A stretch of DNA of 64,000 nucleotides from Microbacterium sp. CFH 31415 (GTDB taxonomy: Bacteria; Actinomycetota; Actinomycetes; Actinomycetales; Microbacteriaceae), in contig NZ_JAKYXC010000014.1 of NCBI RefSeq assembly GCF_022538185.1, positions 1-64,000 on the forward strand. The letters are read 5' to 3'. Both the position numbers and the translations under genes were made by a program. The notes below the pieces were generated by a model that had not been told where the DNA came from, searched no databases, and worked only from the letters and a program-made list of their open reading frames with translations. Below are positions 1-6,798 of this stretch, piece after piece (the stretch's first letter is position 1; every line of letters begins with the position of its first letter).

Positions 1-78
1 CCCCCCCCCCCCCCCCCCCCCCCCCCCGCCGCCCCCCCCCCCCCCCCCCGCCCCCCCCGCCCCCCCCCCCCCCCCCCC
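1..78. other. Near-pure poly-C tract at the window edge
   Basis: The first 78 bases are C apart from a few isolated G. No gene or regulatory structure is recognisable. Such a long C homopolymer is not expected in an actinobacterial chromosome and sits exactly at the sequence end, so a sequencing or assembly artefact is the simplest reading. Normal sequence starts at about 79. Confidence 0.75.
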
Positions 79-101
79 TCTTCTCTGTCTCGATCGACGG
101 A

Positions 102-116
102 TCCGCCGTGGGCGGA
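102..116. promoter_or_regulatory. Inverted repeat, ClgR/PopR-like box upstream of the clpP pair
   Basis: Arms TCCGCC and GGCGGA are separated by GTG, about 55 bp before the first ClpP start. The form TCYGCC-N3-GGCRGA resembles the PopR target I recall from Streptomyces clpP3-clpP4. Read on the minus strand, the 11-base core fits the CGCYNANRGCG core recalled for ClgR. Both consensus sequences are from memory. GC-rich dyads arise by chance, but a ClgR/PopR-like gene at 4105-4455 makes the site plausible. Confidence 0.45.
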
Positions 117-171
117 GCGGCTGACGGCGGAAACGGATGCCGCGGCCCGGCATCGCGCGCAGGCTGGGCGC

Positions 172-801
172 ATGGCAGAAGAAGGAAAGATCCCGATGTT
201 CGGCGCCGAGGCGCGACGCGAGCTGTTCCACCAGCGCGTGCTCGTGCTCGACGGTGCCCTAGATGACGACAACGGCACCCTCCTCGCGACGCAGCTGCTG
301 GCGCTGGCGGCCGAGGACGAGGCATCCGATATCTCCCTGTGGATCCACTCGCCCGGCGGATCCGTCCCCTCGATGCTCGCGATCCGCGACGTGATGCGGC
401 TCATCCCCAACGATGTCGCGACGCTCGCCCTCGGGCTCGCGTGCAGCGCGGGGCAGTTCCTGCTGTCGGCGGGCACACCCGGCAAGCGCCGCGCGCTCCC
501 GCACGCCCGGATCCTCATGCACCAGGGATCGTCGGGCATCGGCGGGTCGACGGTCGACGTCGAGGTGCAGGCCGGCGACCTGCGGCACACGCGCGACACG
601 GTGCTCGGGCTCATCGCCGCCGACACCGGGCAGCCGCTCGAGCGCGTGTTCGACGACTCGCTGCACGACCGCTGGTACACCGCCGCCGAGGCGCTCGAGT
701 ACGGCTTCATCGACGGCGTAGTGGACGAGTTCGCGCAGATCGTGCCCCGGCGCCGACGCACCGCCGGCCTGGGCGTCGGTCCGGCGGAGGTGGCGGCATG
801 A
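172..801 (+). CDS. clpP: ClpP-family serine protease subunit, catalytically complete
   Basis: Proteolytic subunit of a Clp protease; such subunits form barrels that degrade proteins unfolded by Clp ATPases in the cytoplasm. The 209-aa length suits the family. The substrate-binding segment HSPGGS is present near residue 60. The catalytic serine lies in LACSAG (Ser92), histidine in ILMHQ (His117) and aspartate in HDRW (Asp166). It overlaps the next ClpP-like gene by ATGA, so the two are translationally coupled and probably form a mixed barrel. It resembles the secondary clpP3/clpP4 type pairs of actinobacteria more than the housekeeping clpP1P2, since no clpX follows. A dyad at 102-116 may be an activator site. 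Confidence 0.88.
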   Translation: MAEEGKIPMFGAEARRELFHQRVLVLDGALDDDNGTLLATQLLALAAEDEASDISLWIHSPGGSVPSMLAIRDVMRLIPNDVATLALGLACSAGQFLLSAGTPGKRRALPHARILMHQGSSGIGGSTVDVEVQAGDLRHTRDTVLGLIAADTGQPLERVFDDSLHDRWYTAAEALEYGFIDGVVDEFAQIVPRRRRTAGLGVGPAEVAA

Positions 802-1403
802 GCTCGTACACGATCCCGAACGTGGTGGCGCAGCATCCGCGTGGCGACCGTGTCATGGACGTCTACTCGCATCTGCTCGCTGAGCGGGTGGTCTACCTCG
901 GCACGGGCATCGACGCCGGCGTGGCCAACGCGCTCATCGCGCAGCTGCTGCACCTCGACGCAGAGAGCCCGGAGCGTGACATCCAGCTCTACATCAACTG
1001 CGAGGGCGGCGATCCGGCGGCGATGCTCGCGGTGTACGACACGATGCAGCACGTTCGACCGGATGTCGCCACGACGGTCGTCGGCCAGGCGATCGGCGTC
1101 GGGGCGGTGATGCTCGCGGCCGGCGCCCCGGGCAAGCGCGCCGTGCTGCCGCACGCGCGGGTCGTGCTGCACCAGCCGGCTGGGCAGGGGCGGGGCGCCA
1201 TCCCCGACCTCATCCTGCAGGCGGACGAGCTCGTGCGCGTGCGCGGTGAGGTCGAGGAGATCCTCGCCCGCCATACGGGCAAGGACCCGGCGCAGCTGCG
1301 GGCGGACACCGACCGCGACCGGGTGTTCACGTCGATGGATGCTGTCGCCTACGGCCTCGCGGATCGGGTGCTCGCCGAGCGTCGGGTGCTCGGCGAACGT
1401 TGA
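798..1403 (+). CDS. ClpP-like protein lacking the catalytic serine
   Basis: A 201-aa ClpP-fold protein overlapping the upstream active ClpP gene by 4 bp. Alignment of GQAIGVGAVML with the usual GQAASMGAFLL puts Gly100 (codon GGC, 1095-1097) where the nucleophilic serine belongs. His125 (VLHQ) and Asp174 (DRDR) remain. The strand normally reading NSPGGS is NCEGGD, so the substrate-binding and oxyanion region is also changed. It is therefore probably a structural, non-catalytic ring partner, as with ClpR in plastids and cyanobacteria, rather than a peptidase. The frame is intact and codon use is normal, so it is not a decaying pseudogene. Confidence 0.85.
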   Translation: MSSYTIPNVVAQHPRGDRVMDVYSHLLAERVVYLGTGIDAGVANALIAQLLHLDAESPERDIQLYINCEGGDPAAMLAVYDTMQHVRPDVATTVVGQAIGVGAVMLAAGAPGKRAVLPHARVVLHQPAGQGRGAIPDLILQADELVRVRGEVEEILARHTGKDPAQLRADTDRDRVFTSMDAVAYGLADRVLAERRVLGER

Positions 1404-1446
1404 CGCCGTGGTCGGGCCGGCGCCCGGCTATGCCGTGGTCGGGCCA

Positions 1447-1468
1447 CCGCCCGCCCGCGCTCGGGCGG
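1447..1468. terminator. Candidate hairpin between convergent genes
   Basis: Arms CCGCCCG and CGGGCGG enclose an 8-base loop between the end of the ClpP-like gene and the convergent hydrolase gene. There is no U-run, which is common for actinobacterial terminators. GC-rich hairpins are frequent by chance, so support is weak. Confidence 0.3.
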
Positions 1469-1488
1469 CGGAGTCACGGCCCGCGGAC

Positions 1489-2199
1489 TCAGGCGGCGGC
1501 GCGGACCGCGGCGGCGACGTCGGCGGGCGAGCCCTGCCACGGCGTGCCGTGACCCGGCAGCACCCACGATGCGTCGACGTCGGCCAGTCGTTCGAGCGAC
1601 CTGAGCGCGAGCGCAGGCTCGTCGGTGAAGGGCGCGGGCTGCATCCCGGCGCGACCGGTGAGCACGTGGCGCGTGGTCAGCGCGTCGCCCACGAACACGG
1701 CCTCGGCGATCGGCACGTGGATCGCAATGCTGCCGGGGGAGTGCCCGGGCAGCCCGATGACCCGCGGCGAGCCGGGGAGGTCGAGCACGTCGCCGTCGGC
1801 GACCTCGACCACCTGGGTGAGGTACTCGGTGCGGAAGCCCCGTTTGCGCAGGGCATACGCCGCGAACCCGAGCGTGGGGCCGATCCGCAGCGGACCCATC
1901 GGCGTCTTCGGCTTGTCGCCGCCCTGGGCGCGGTCGGCGTCGGCGGCGTGCACGTAGACCGGCACGCCGTGCTCGCGGCGCAGGCGCTCGGCGAAGCCGA
2001 TGTGGTCGCTGTCGCCGTGGGTGAGCACGACGCCCCTGACGTCGTCGAGCGAGCGGGCGATCGATGACAGCTCGGCGGTCAGGTCGTCCCAGTGGCCGGG
2101 GAGTCCGGCGTCGATGATCGTGATGCCTTCGGGCGTCACGATGAGGTAGGCGGCGACGATGTCGTTGCCGATGCGGTGCAGGTGCGGGCCGATTCGCAT
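1489..2199 (-). CDS. MBL-fold metallo-hydrolase
   Basis: A 236-aa metallo-beta-lactamase-fold hydrolase, probably cytoplasmic as no signal peptide is visible. The metal-binding motif reads THGDSDH, so the second histidine of the common HxHxDH is an aspartate, a variant found in some subfamilies. Further ligand candidates are the histidine in LPGHSPGS, the aspartate in FVGD and the histidine in LPGHGTPW. The substrate cannot be read from the sequence. It is divergent from a TetR regulator across a 76-bp gap holding a dyad, which suggests that regulator controls it. Confidence 0.82.
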   Translation of the reverse strand: MRIGPHLHRIGNDIVAAYLIVTPEGITIIDAGLPGHWDDLTAELSSIARSLDDVRGVVLTHGDSDHIGFAERLRREHGVPVYVHAADADRAQGGDKPKTPMGPLRIGPTLGFAAYALRKRGFRTEYLTQVVEVADGDVLDLPGSPRVIGLPGHSPGSIAIHVPIAEAVFVGDALTTRHVLTGRAGMQPAPFTDEPALALRSLERLADVDASWVLPGHGTPWQGSPADVAAAVRAAA

Positions 2200-2225
2200 G
2201 ATGCCTCCGTGATCTTGTGTTGGCT

Positions 2226-2243
2226 ATGATACATAGCTATCAT
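2226..2243. promoter_or_regulatory. Operator-like dyad between MBL hydrolase and TetR gene
   Basis: Perfect 6-bp arms ATGATA and TATCAT are separated by 6 bp in an AT-rich stretch between divergent genes. TATGAT at 2225-2230 could serve as a -10 element for the TetR gene, whose GAGGAGG ribosome site is at 2264-2270. Placement suggests autoregulation plus control of the hydrolase. Confidence 0.5.
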
Positions 2244-2275
2244 GGCTCAAGTCAATAGCCATCGAGGAGGACCAC

Positions 2276-2800
2276 ATGCCCACGCCTGACCGCACGTCCC
2301 TCGCCGCGATCATCGACGCGGGCCGCGCACTGCTCGAAGTCGGCGGCCCGTCGACGGTCACGATGCAGGCCGTTGCCGAGCGCGTGGGGGTGCGTGCGCC
2401 CTCGCTGTACAAGAGGGTCCGCGATCGCGATGCGCTGCTGCGGCTCGTCGCCGAGGCGACCATCGACGACCTGGGCGGCCGGCTCGCGGCATCCGATGGA
2501 TCACTCACCGCCCTCGCCCGCACCTACCGCGAATTCGCACACGACCGTCCGGAAGGATTCCGTCTGATGTACGCCGTGGAGGGGAACGCCGACGCGATGG
2601 CTCGGGCGAGCGAGCCGGTGCTGCGCGCTGCCCGCCAGGCCGCGGGCGAGCGCCGGGCGCTGGACGAGGCGCGGCTGCTGACTGCCTGGGTGACGGGGTT
2701 CGTCTCGATGGAGCTCGCCGGCGCCTTCCGGCTCGGGGGAGACATCGATCAGGCGTTCGAGTACGGGTTGCGGCGCCTCGCGGAGAGCGCGCCGCGCTAA
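2276..2800 (+). CDS. TetR/AcrR-family transcriptional regulator
   Basis: A 174-aa one-component regulator. The N-terminal helix-turn-helix covers about residues 25-48, with VAERVGVRAPSLYKRVRDRD as recognition segment, and a ligand domain of about 115 residues follows. The ATG start is set by a strong GAGGAGG 5 bp upstream. It is divergent from the MBL hydrolase with a dyad between them, so it probably represses both genes in the absence of an unknown ligand. Its end overlaps the end of the convergent LigD-like gene by 4 bp. Confidence 0.88.
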   Translation: MPTPDRTSLAAIIDAGRALLEVGGPSTVTMQAVAERVGVRAPSLYKRVRDRDALLRLVAEATIDDLGGRLAASDGSLTALARTYREFAHDRPEGFRLMYAVEGNADAMARASEPVLRAARQAAGERRALDEARLLTAWVTGFVSMELAGAFRLGGDIDQAFEYGLRRLAESAPR

Positions 2801-4041
2801 GCGGACCCCTCGCGTCCGGGCCACACCTTGCCGGCCCACGGGTCATAGTCGGCGATCAGCTCCTCCTGCAAGGGGCGGTCGTCCTCGGGCACGTGCTGCA
2901 GGTTCACCCGCACCCGGTACCAGAGCGAGCTCGACCCGCGCATGCCGTCGACGAGCACGTCGGCCGGATGCAGGAGTGCGGTTGCGGCAGGATGCCTCGC
3001 CTTCCACTCCTCGAGCGCCTCGAGCGCCTCGGGCTTGGTCTTCGTGCGTGCCACCTCGACGAGGGGCATGGTCGACTGCCGCCGTCCCTCGCCGTCGCCC
3101 GCGCGCGGCGGCTTCTCGGCGGGGCCGAGAAGCTCGGCCAGCGCGAGGAGTCCGTCGAGCGTGCCGACGGCGTCGTCGATCCCGCGGTGGGGATCGCCGA
3201 TCTCGGCGTAGCGTTCGAGAACACTTGCGACGGTGAACTCCTCGGGGCGCCGCACGGCGACCTCGTCCCAGTCCATCGGGGTCGAGACGCGCGCGTCGGG
3301 CAGCGGGCGGATCGAGTACGCGGATGCCACGGTGCGGTCTTTCGCGTTCTGGTTGAAGTCCACGAACACGCTCTCGCCGCGCTCCTCCTTCCACCAGCGG
3401 GCGGTCGCGAGACCCGGTGCCCGGTTCTCGACCTCGCGAGCAAGCGTCTCGGCGGCGAGGCGGAGCTGCTTGTAGTCCCAGCGCGGCGCGATGCGCACCA
3501 GGATGTGCAGGCCGCGCGACCCGCTGGTCTTCGGCCAGCCGACGAGGCCCACATCGTCGAGCACCTCGCGTGCGACCATGGCGACGTCGACGATCTGCGA
3601 CCAGTCCACGCCGGGCATCGGGTCGAGGTCGATGCGCAGCTCGTCGGGGTGGTCGAGGTCTTCGGCGCGGATCGGATGCGGGTTGAGGTCGAGGCACCCC
3701 AGATTGACGACCCAGGCGAGGCCGGCGGCATCCCGGATCACCGCCTCCTCGGCCGAGGTGCCGCGCGCGTAGTGCAGCGTGGCGGTGTCGATGAAGTCGG
3801 GATGGTTCTCGGGCACGCGCTTCTGGAAGAAGGCCTCTTGATCGATGCCCTTCACGAACCGCTTGAGCACCATCGGCCGTCCGCCGGCCCCGCGCAGTGC
3901 ACCGTCGGCGACGGCCAGGTAGTACTTCACGACGTCGAGCTTCGACAGCCCCGGCTCGGGGAAGACGACCTTGTCGGGGCTCGAGATGCGCACCTCGTGT
4001 CCGCCGATCTCGAGGAACTCCTCTTTGCGCGCTGGGCTCAC
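2797..4041 (-). CDS. LigD-type DNA primase-polymerase domain protein
   Basis: A 414-aa stand-alone homologue of the LigD polymerase domain (archaeo-eukaryotic primase superfamily, like mycobacterial Prim-PolC type proteins). These add ribo- or deoxynucleotides at gaps and broken ends. The metal-binding aspartates are in RIDLDP (Asp138, Asp140) and VDFNQ (Asp228), and the nucleotide-binding motif is TSGSRGLHI near residue 175. The last ~110 residues (about 305-414) extend beyond the polymerase core and hold no motif I recognise. No ligase domain is attached. A second homologue lies at 50668-51699 and a separate ligase at 52266-53312; no Ku gene is in the window. Confidence 0.87.
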   Translation of the reverse strand: MSPARKEEFLEIGGHEVRISSPDKVVFPEPGLSKLDVVKYYLAVADGALRGAGGRPMVLKRFVKGIDQEAFFQKRVPENHPDFIDTATLHYARGTSAEEAVIRDAAGLAWVVNLGCLDLNPHPIRAEDLDHPDELRIDLDPMPGVDWSQIVDVAMVAREVLDDVGLVGWPKTSGSRGLHILVRIAPRWDYKQLRLAAETLAREVENRAPGLATARWWKEERGESVFVDFNQNAKDRTVASAYSIRPLPDARVSTPMDWDEVAVRRPEEFTVASVLERYAEIGDPHRGIDDAVGTLDGLLALAELLGPAEKPPRAGDGEGRRQSTMPLVEVARTKTKPEALEALEEWKARHPAATALLHPADVLVDGMRGSSSLWYRVRVNLQHVPEDDRPLQEELIADYDPWAGKVWPGREGSA

Positions 4042-4104
4042 CCGCCCAACGCTAGCCCGGGGTCCGGACGGCGGCCAGGGCTTGCGCGCCGCGCGCGCCG
4101 GGCG

Positions 4105-4455
4105 TCAGGCGGCGAGCGTGTAGGCGGCTCGCACGCCGACGGCGGTGCGCGCGGGCGCGTGGGAGCGGAGGTCGTCGACGACGGCGGCGGCGAGCTCGAC
4201 CAGCGTGACCTCGAGCGCGCCGGCGACGGCGGCGATCATCTCGCTCGACGGCTCCTTCAGTCCGCGTTCGATCTCGGACAGGTACTGCGGCGAGACGCCG
4301 GCGCGCTCGGCGGTGTCGGCGAGGCGCTCGCCGCGGTCGTGCCGCAGGCGGCGCAGCTGCTCGCCGAGGGCGTCGCGCCAGAGGGGTTCCGGTTCGCGCG
4401 GAGCACGGGGTGGGGCGGGTGCGGGCGCCGTCGGCAGCGGGAAGATCTCGGCCAT
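4105..4455 (-). CDS. ClgR/PopR-like XRE-family regulator ending in LAA
   Basis: A 116-aa helix-turn-helix protein. The DNA-binding part (about residues 32-90) contains GVSPQYLSEIERGLKEPSSE, which closely resembles ClgR and PopR, the actinobacterial activators of clp genes. The C-terminus is YTLAA. In PopR and ClgR, terminal alanines are known to mark the activator for Clp degradation, giving feedback, so this tail is a likely degron. The ATG at 4455 is chosen because the HTH then sits normally; upstream codons are untypical. A dyad at 4496-4512 may be an autoregulatory site. The probable target is the clpP pair at 172-1403. ClgR itself may lie elsewhere in the genome. Confidence 0.8.
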   Translation of the reverse strand: MAEIFPLPTAPAPAPPRAPREPEPLWRDALGEQLRRLRHDRGERLADTAERAGVSPQYLSEIERGLKEPSSEMIAAVAGALEVTLVELAAAVVDDLRSHAPARTAVGVRAAYTLAA

Positions 4456-4495
4456 GTCGAAACGATAGGACCCGGATGCCGCGAGCCTCGACCCC

Positions 4496-4512
4496 TTCCG
4501 CTCAGAGCAGAA
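4496..4512 (-). promoter_or_regulatory. Dyad upstream of the ClgR/PopR-like gene
   Basis: Arms TTCCGCTC and GAGCAGAA flank a central A and match with one mismatch. The core CGCTCAGAGCA fits 10 of 11 positions of the ClgR core as I recall it (CGCYNANRGCG). It lies about 40-57 bp before the start codon, suitable for autoregulation. Confidence 0.35.
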
Positions 4513-4540
4513 CGGGACACGCCGGGGCCGACGCCCGGGT

Positions 4541-4627
4541 CGTGCACAGAATCGGATTCCGCGTCCGACACGCCGGGCAGCGGCCGGCCACCCACGGAGT
4601 GTCGCCACGATCTCCGATGTTGCGGCG
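4541..4627. repeat. Isolated copy of the intergenic repeat family seen at 50 kb
   Basis: Two partial copies face each other. The left half, read on the minus strand, contains CCCGGCGTGTCG followed by ATCCGATTCTGTGCACG. The right half, on the plus strand, contains GTGTCG and TCTCCGATGTTGCG. The same words occur in every unit of the tandem block at 50041-50594. This is therefore a dispersed non-coding element, here in inverted arrangement. Function unknown. Confidence 0.5.
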
Positions 4628-4648
4628 GACGACGCCGCCCGAGACGCA

Positions 4649-4680
4649 GAACGGCCGCCCGGAGGACCGGGCGGCCGTTC
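4649..4680 (-). terminator. Strong hairpin terminator of the Bax-inhibitor-like gene
   Basis: A perfect 14-bp stem (arms GAACGGCCGCCCGG and CCGGGCGGCCGTTC) with a 4-base loop begins 19 bp after the stop codon of the minus-strand gene at 4699. It lacks a clear U-tract, as is usual in actinobacteria. Confidence 0.75.
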
Positions 4681-4698
4681 GAGAACGCGGACCGTGGG

Positions 4699-5607
4699 CT
4701 AGTTGGAGCCGCGGACGATCGCGATGATGCGCAGGATCTCGATGTAGAGCCAGACGACGGTCACCATGATGCCGAAGCCGCCGAGCCAGCCGTACTTGCG
4801 GGGGGCGCCGTTGCGCACGCCGCGCTGGATCGAGTCGAAGTCGAGGACCAGCGAGTACGCCGCCATGATCACGACGAGCACACCGATGATGAGGCCGATC
4901 GGGATTCCCATGATCGTGTCGCTCAGCAGTCCGAACGGGTTCGAGTTGACGCCCGTCCACATCAGGACGAGGTTCAGCAGCGAGAAGACGAGGTAGCCGA
5001 CCATGGCGATCATGAAGACCTTGGTCGCCTTCTTGGAGGCGCGGATCTTGCCGCTCGCGAAGAGGGCCAGGGTCACGCCGACGACCGACAGGGTGCCGAG
5101 CGTCGCCTGCAAGACGATGCCCTCCCAGATCATCTCGAAGTAGGCCGAGATACCGCCGACGAAGAGACCCTCGAACGCCGCGTAGGCGAAGATGAGCGCG
5201 GGGCGCACCTTCTTGCGCGACGTGAAGATCACGACGAGCGAGAGGATGAAGCCGCCGAACAGGCCGATGAGCCACGGCGTGAGCGTCGGCTGGCCGGTCG
5301 CGGCAACGGTGGACATCGTCCACACCCAGCCGACGACGGCGGTGACGAGCAGCACGCCGAACAGGCCGACGGTCTTCCAGATGGTGTCTTCGACCGTCAT
5401 GCGGTCGGTCTCGAGAGCGCCGGCCGAAGGGGCCGTGTACATGCCTTCGAGCTGGGCCTGGGCCGCGGCATCCGTCCCTGCGTGCTGCGCGGTGGCGAAC
5501 TGCGTCTGGCCGGCGGGGGGCGTCAGGCCGGGACGGCCCGGGTAGGTCTTGGCGGCCTTCGAATCCTGGAAGGCCGGATTGTTGAACGCGGGGTTGTCGA
5601 GGGCCAC
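4699..5607 (-). CDS. Bax inhibitor-1/YccA-family membrane protein
   Basis: A 302-aa protein of the BI-1 (TMBIM/UPF0005) family. The first ~90 residues are soluble and rich in Pro, Ala and Gln; about seven hydrophobic helices follow, ending in VTVVWLYIEILRIIAIV. Characterised homologues are pH-sensitive calcium leak channels; the role in actinobacteria is unclear. The GTG at 5607 is chosen because a GGAG lies about 10 bp upstream and because the resulting N-terminus, MALDNPAFNNPAF, resembles that of related proteins. Upstream codons in the same frame form a long antisense run over the diesterase gene and are not used. Confidence 0.85.
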   Translation of the reverse strand: MALDNPAFNNPAFQDSKAAKTYPGRPGLTPPAGQTQFATAQHAGTDAAAQAQLEGMYTAPSAGALETDRMTVEDTIWKTVGLFGVLLVTAVVGWVWTMSTVAATGQPTLTPWLIGLFGGFILSLVVIFTSRKKVRPALIFAYAAFEGLFVGGISAYFEMIWEGIVLQATLGTLSVVGVTLALFASGKIRASKKATKVFMIAMVGYLVFSLLNLVLMWTGVNSNPFGLLSDTIMGIPIGLIIGVLVVIMAAYSLVLDFDSIQRGVRNGAPRKYGWLGGFGIMVTVVWLYIEILRIIAIVRGSN

Positions 5608-5751
5608 TGCTCTCACACTCCAAGTCACGGGGTCGAACAGCACGGTGCTGTTGATCAACGATATCGGACGCGGTGCATGCCAGGTGGGGCCTGCGGCTGT
5701 GAGTGGGCTATGAGCGGAGGCCGAGTCCCCGCGCGCGGGTAGCCTGAGACG

Positions 5752-6762
5752 ATGGCGCGCCGCACCCCGCTCGTGATCGGGCATCGCGGCGCCCCCGGCT
5801 ACCGGCCCGAGCACTCGCGCTCGTCGTACGACCTCGCGCTCGAGTTCGGCGTCGACGCCGTCGAACCCGACATCGTCGTCTCGGCCGACGGGGTGCTGGT
5901 GGTGCGTCACGAGAACGAGATCTCGGGCACGACCGATGTCGCCGACCGCATCGAGTTCAAGGACCGCCGCACGACGAAGACGGTCGACGGTGCCGAGCTG
6001 ACCGGCTGGTTCGCCGAGGACTTCACGTGGGACGAGCTGTCGACTCTGCGCTGCCGTGAGCGGTTGCCGAAGCTGCGGACGACGAGCGCGAGCTTCGACG
6101 ATGCCCAGCCCGTGCTGCGACTGCGCGACGTCCTCGACATCGTGCGGGCGGCGTCGCTGGCCCAGGGCCGCGAGATCGGCGTTGTGCTCGAGGTCAAGCA
6201 CGCCACCTACTTCTCCTCCATCGGCTGGGACGTGGCCGAACTGATCGACGCCGAGCTGCGCGAGGCAGGCTGGGGGGCGGGGCAGCTTCCGCTCATCATC
6301 GAGTCCTTCGAGTCGACCGTGCTGTACGCGCTGCAGGAACGAGGCATCCCCGCCGCCTACGTCTATCTGCTCGAGGCGGCAGGGCGTCCGTTCGACCTGT
6401 TCGCCTCGCACGGCAAGGCGGCTCCGACGTACCGCGCCACCGCGAAGCCGGAGGGACTCGACGGTCTGGTCGGCCGCGTCGACGGCATCAGTGTCGACAA
6501 GCGCATGATCCTCGCGCCCGACAAGCTCGGCCGTCTCACCGGTCCGTCGCCGCTCGTGCGCGATGCGCACGAGCGCGGCCTGCGGGTCTTCACGTGGACC
6601 TGTCGGCCCGAGAACAACTTCCTCATCGGCCAGTTCCGCGGCCGCGGCGGTGCGGCGGCGTTCGGCGACTGGGAGTCGGAGTGGGGAGTGATCCGGGATG
6701 CCGGGGTCGACGGCGTCTTCGTCGACCATCCCGATCTCGGCGTGGCGTTCTTCGGTTCTTGA
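5752..6762 (+). CDS. Glycerophosphodiester phosphodiesterase
   Basis: A 336-aa GDPD-domain enzyme that hydrolyses glycerophosphodiesters to glycerol-3-phosphate and an alcohol. Catalytic motifs are in place: GHRGAP (His11, Arg12), PEHS (Glu20), EPDIV near residue 45 and RHEN as the second catalytic histidine. The C-terminal DGVFVDHPDLG closes the TIM barrel. There is no signal peptide, so it should act in the cytoplasm on lipid breakdown products. It is followed 34 bp later by an ABC transporter gene pair. Confidence 0.9.
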   Translation: MARRTPLVIGHRGAPGYRPEHSRSSYDLALEFGVDAVEPDIVVSADGVLVVRHENEISGTTDVADRIEFKDRRTTKTVDGAELTGWFAEDFTWDELSTLRCRERLPKLRTTSASFDDAQPVLRLRDVLDIVRAASLAQGREIGVVLEVKHATYFSSIGWDVAELIDAELREAGWGAGQLPLIIESFESTVLYALQERGIPAAYVYLLEAAGRPFDLFASHGKAAPTYRATAKPEGLDGLVGRVDGISVDKRMILAPDKLGRLTGPSPLVRDAHERGLRVFTWTCRPENNFLIGQFRGRGGAAAFGDWESEWGVIRDAGVDGVFVDHPDLGVAFFGS

Positions 6763-6779
6763 GGTTCCTCACGGCGCGT

Positions 6780-6798
6780 ATGAGATTGTGAGTCTCAT
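6780..6798. promoter_or_regulatory. Dyad overlapping the ABC ATPase start codon
   Basis: Arms ATGAGA and TCTCAT are separated by 7 bp, and the right arm includes the first bases of the proposed ATG. TATGAG at 6779 could be a weak -10 element. It may be an operator or a translational control hairpin; evidence is positional only. Confidence 0.25.

Noticed and set aside
172..1403. Housekeeping clpP1-clpP2
   Set aside because: The second subunit has no catalytic serine and clpX is not downstream; a secondary ClpP pair fits better.
2893..5742. A 949-codon plus-strand open frame
   Set aside because: It runs antisense across three recognised minus-strand genes and intergenic DNA and has no family resemblance.
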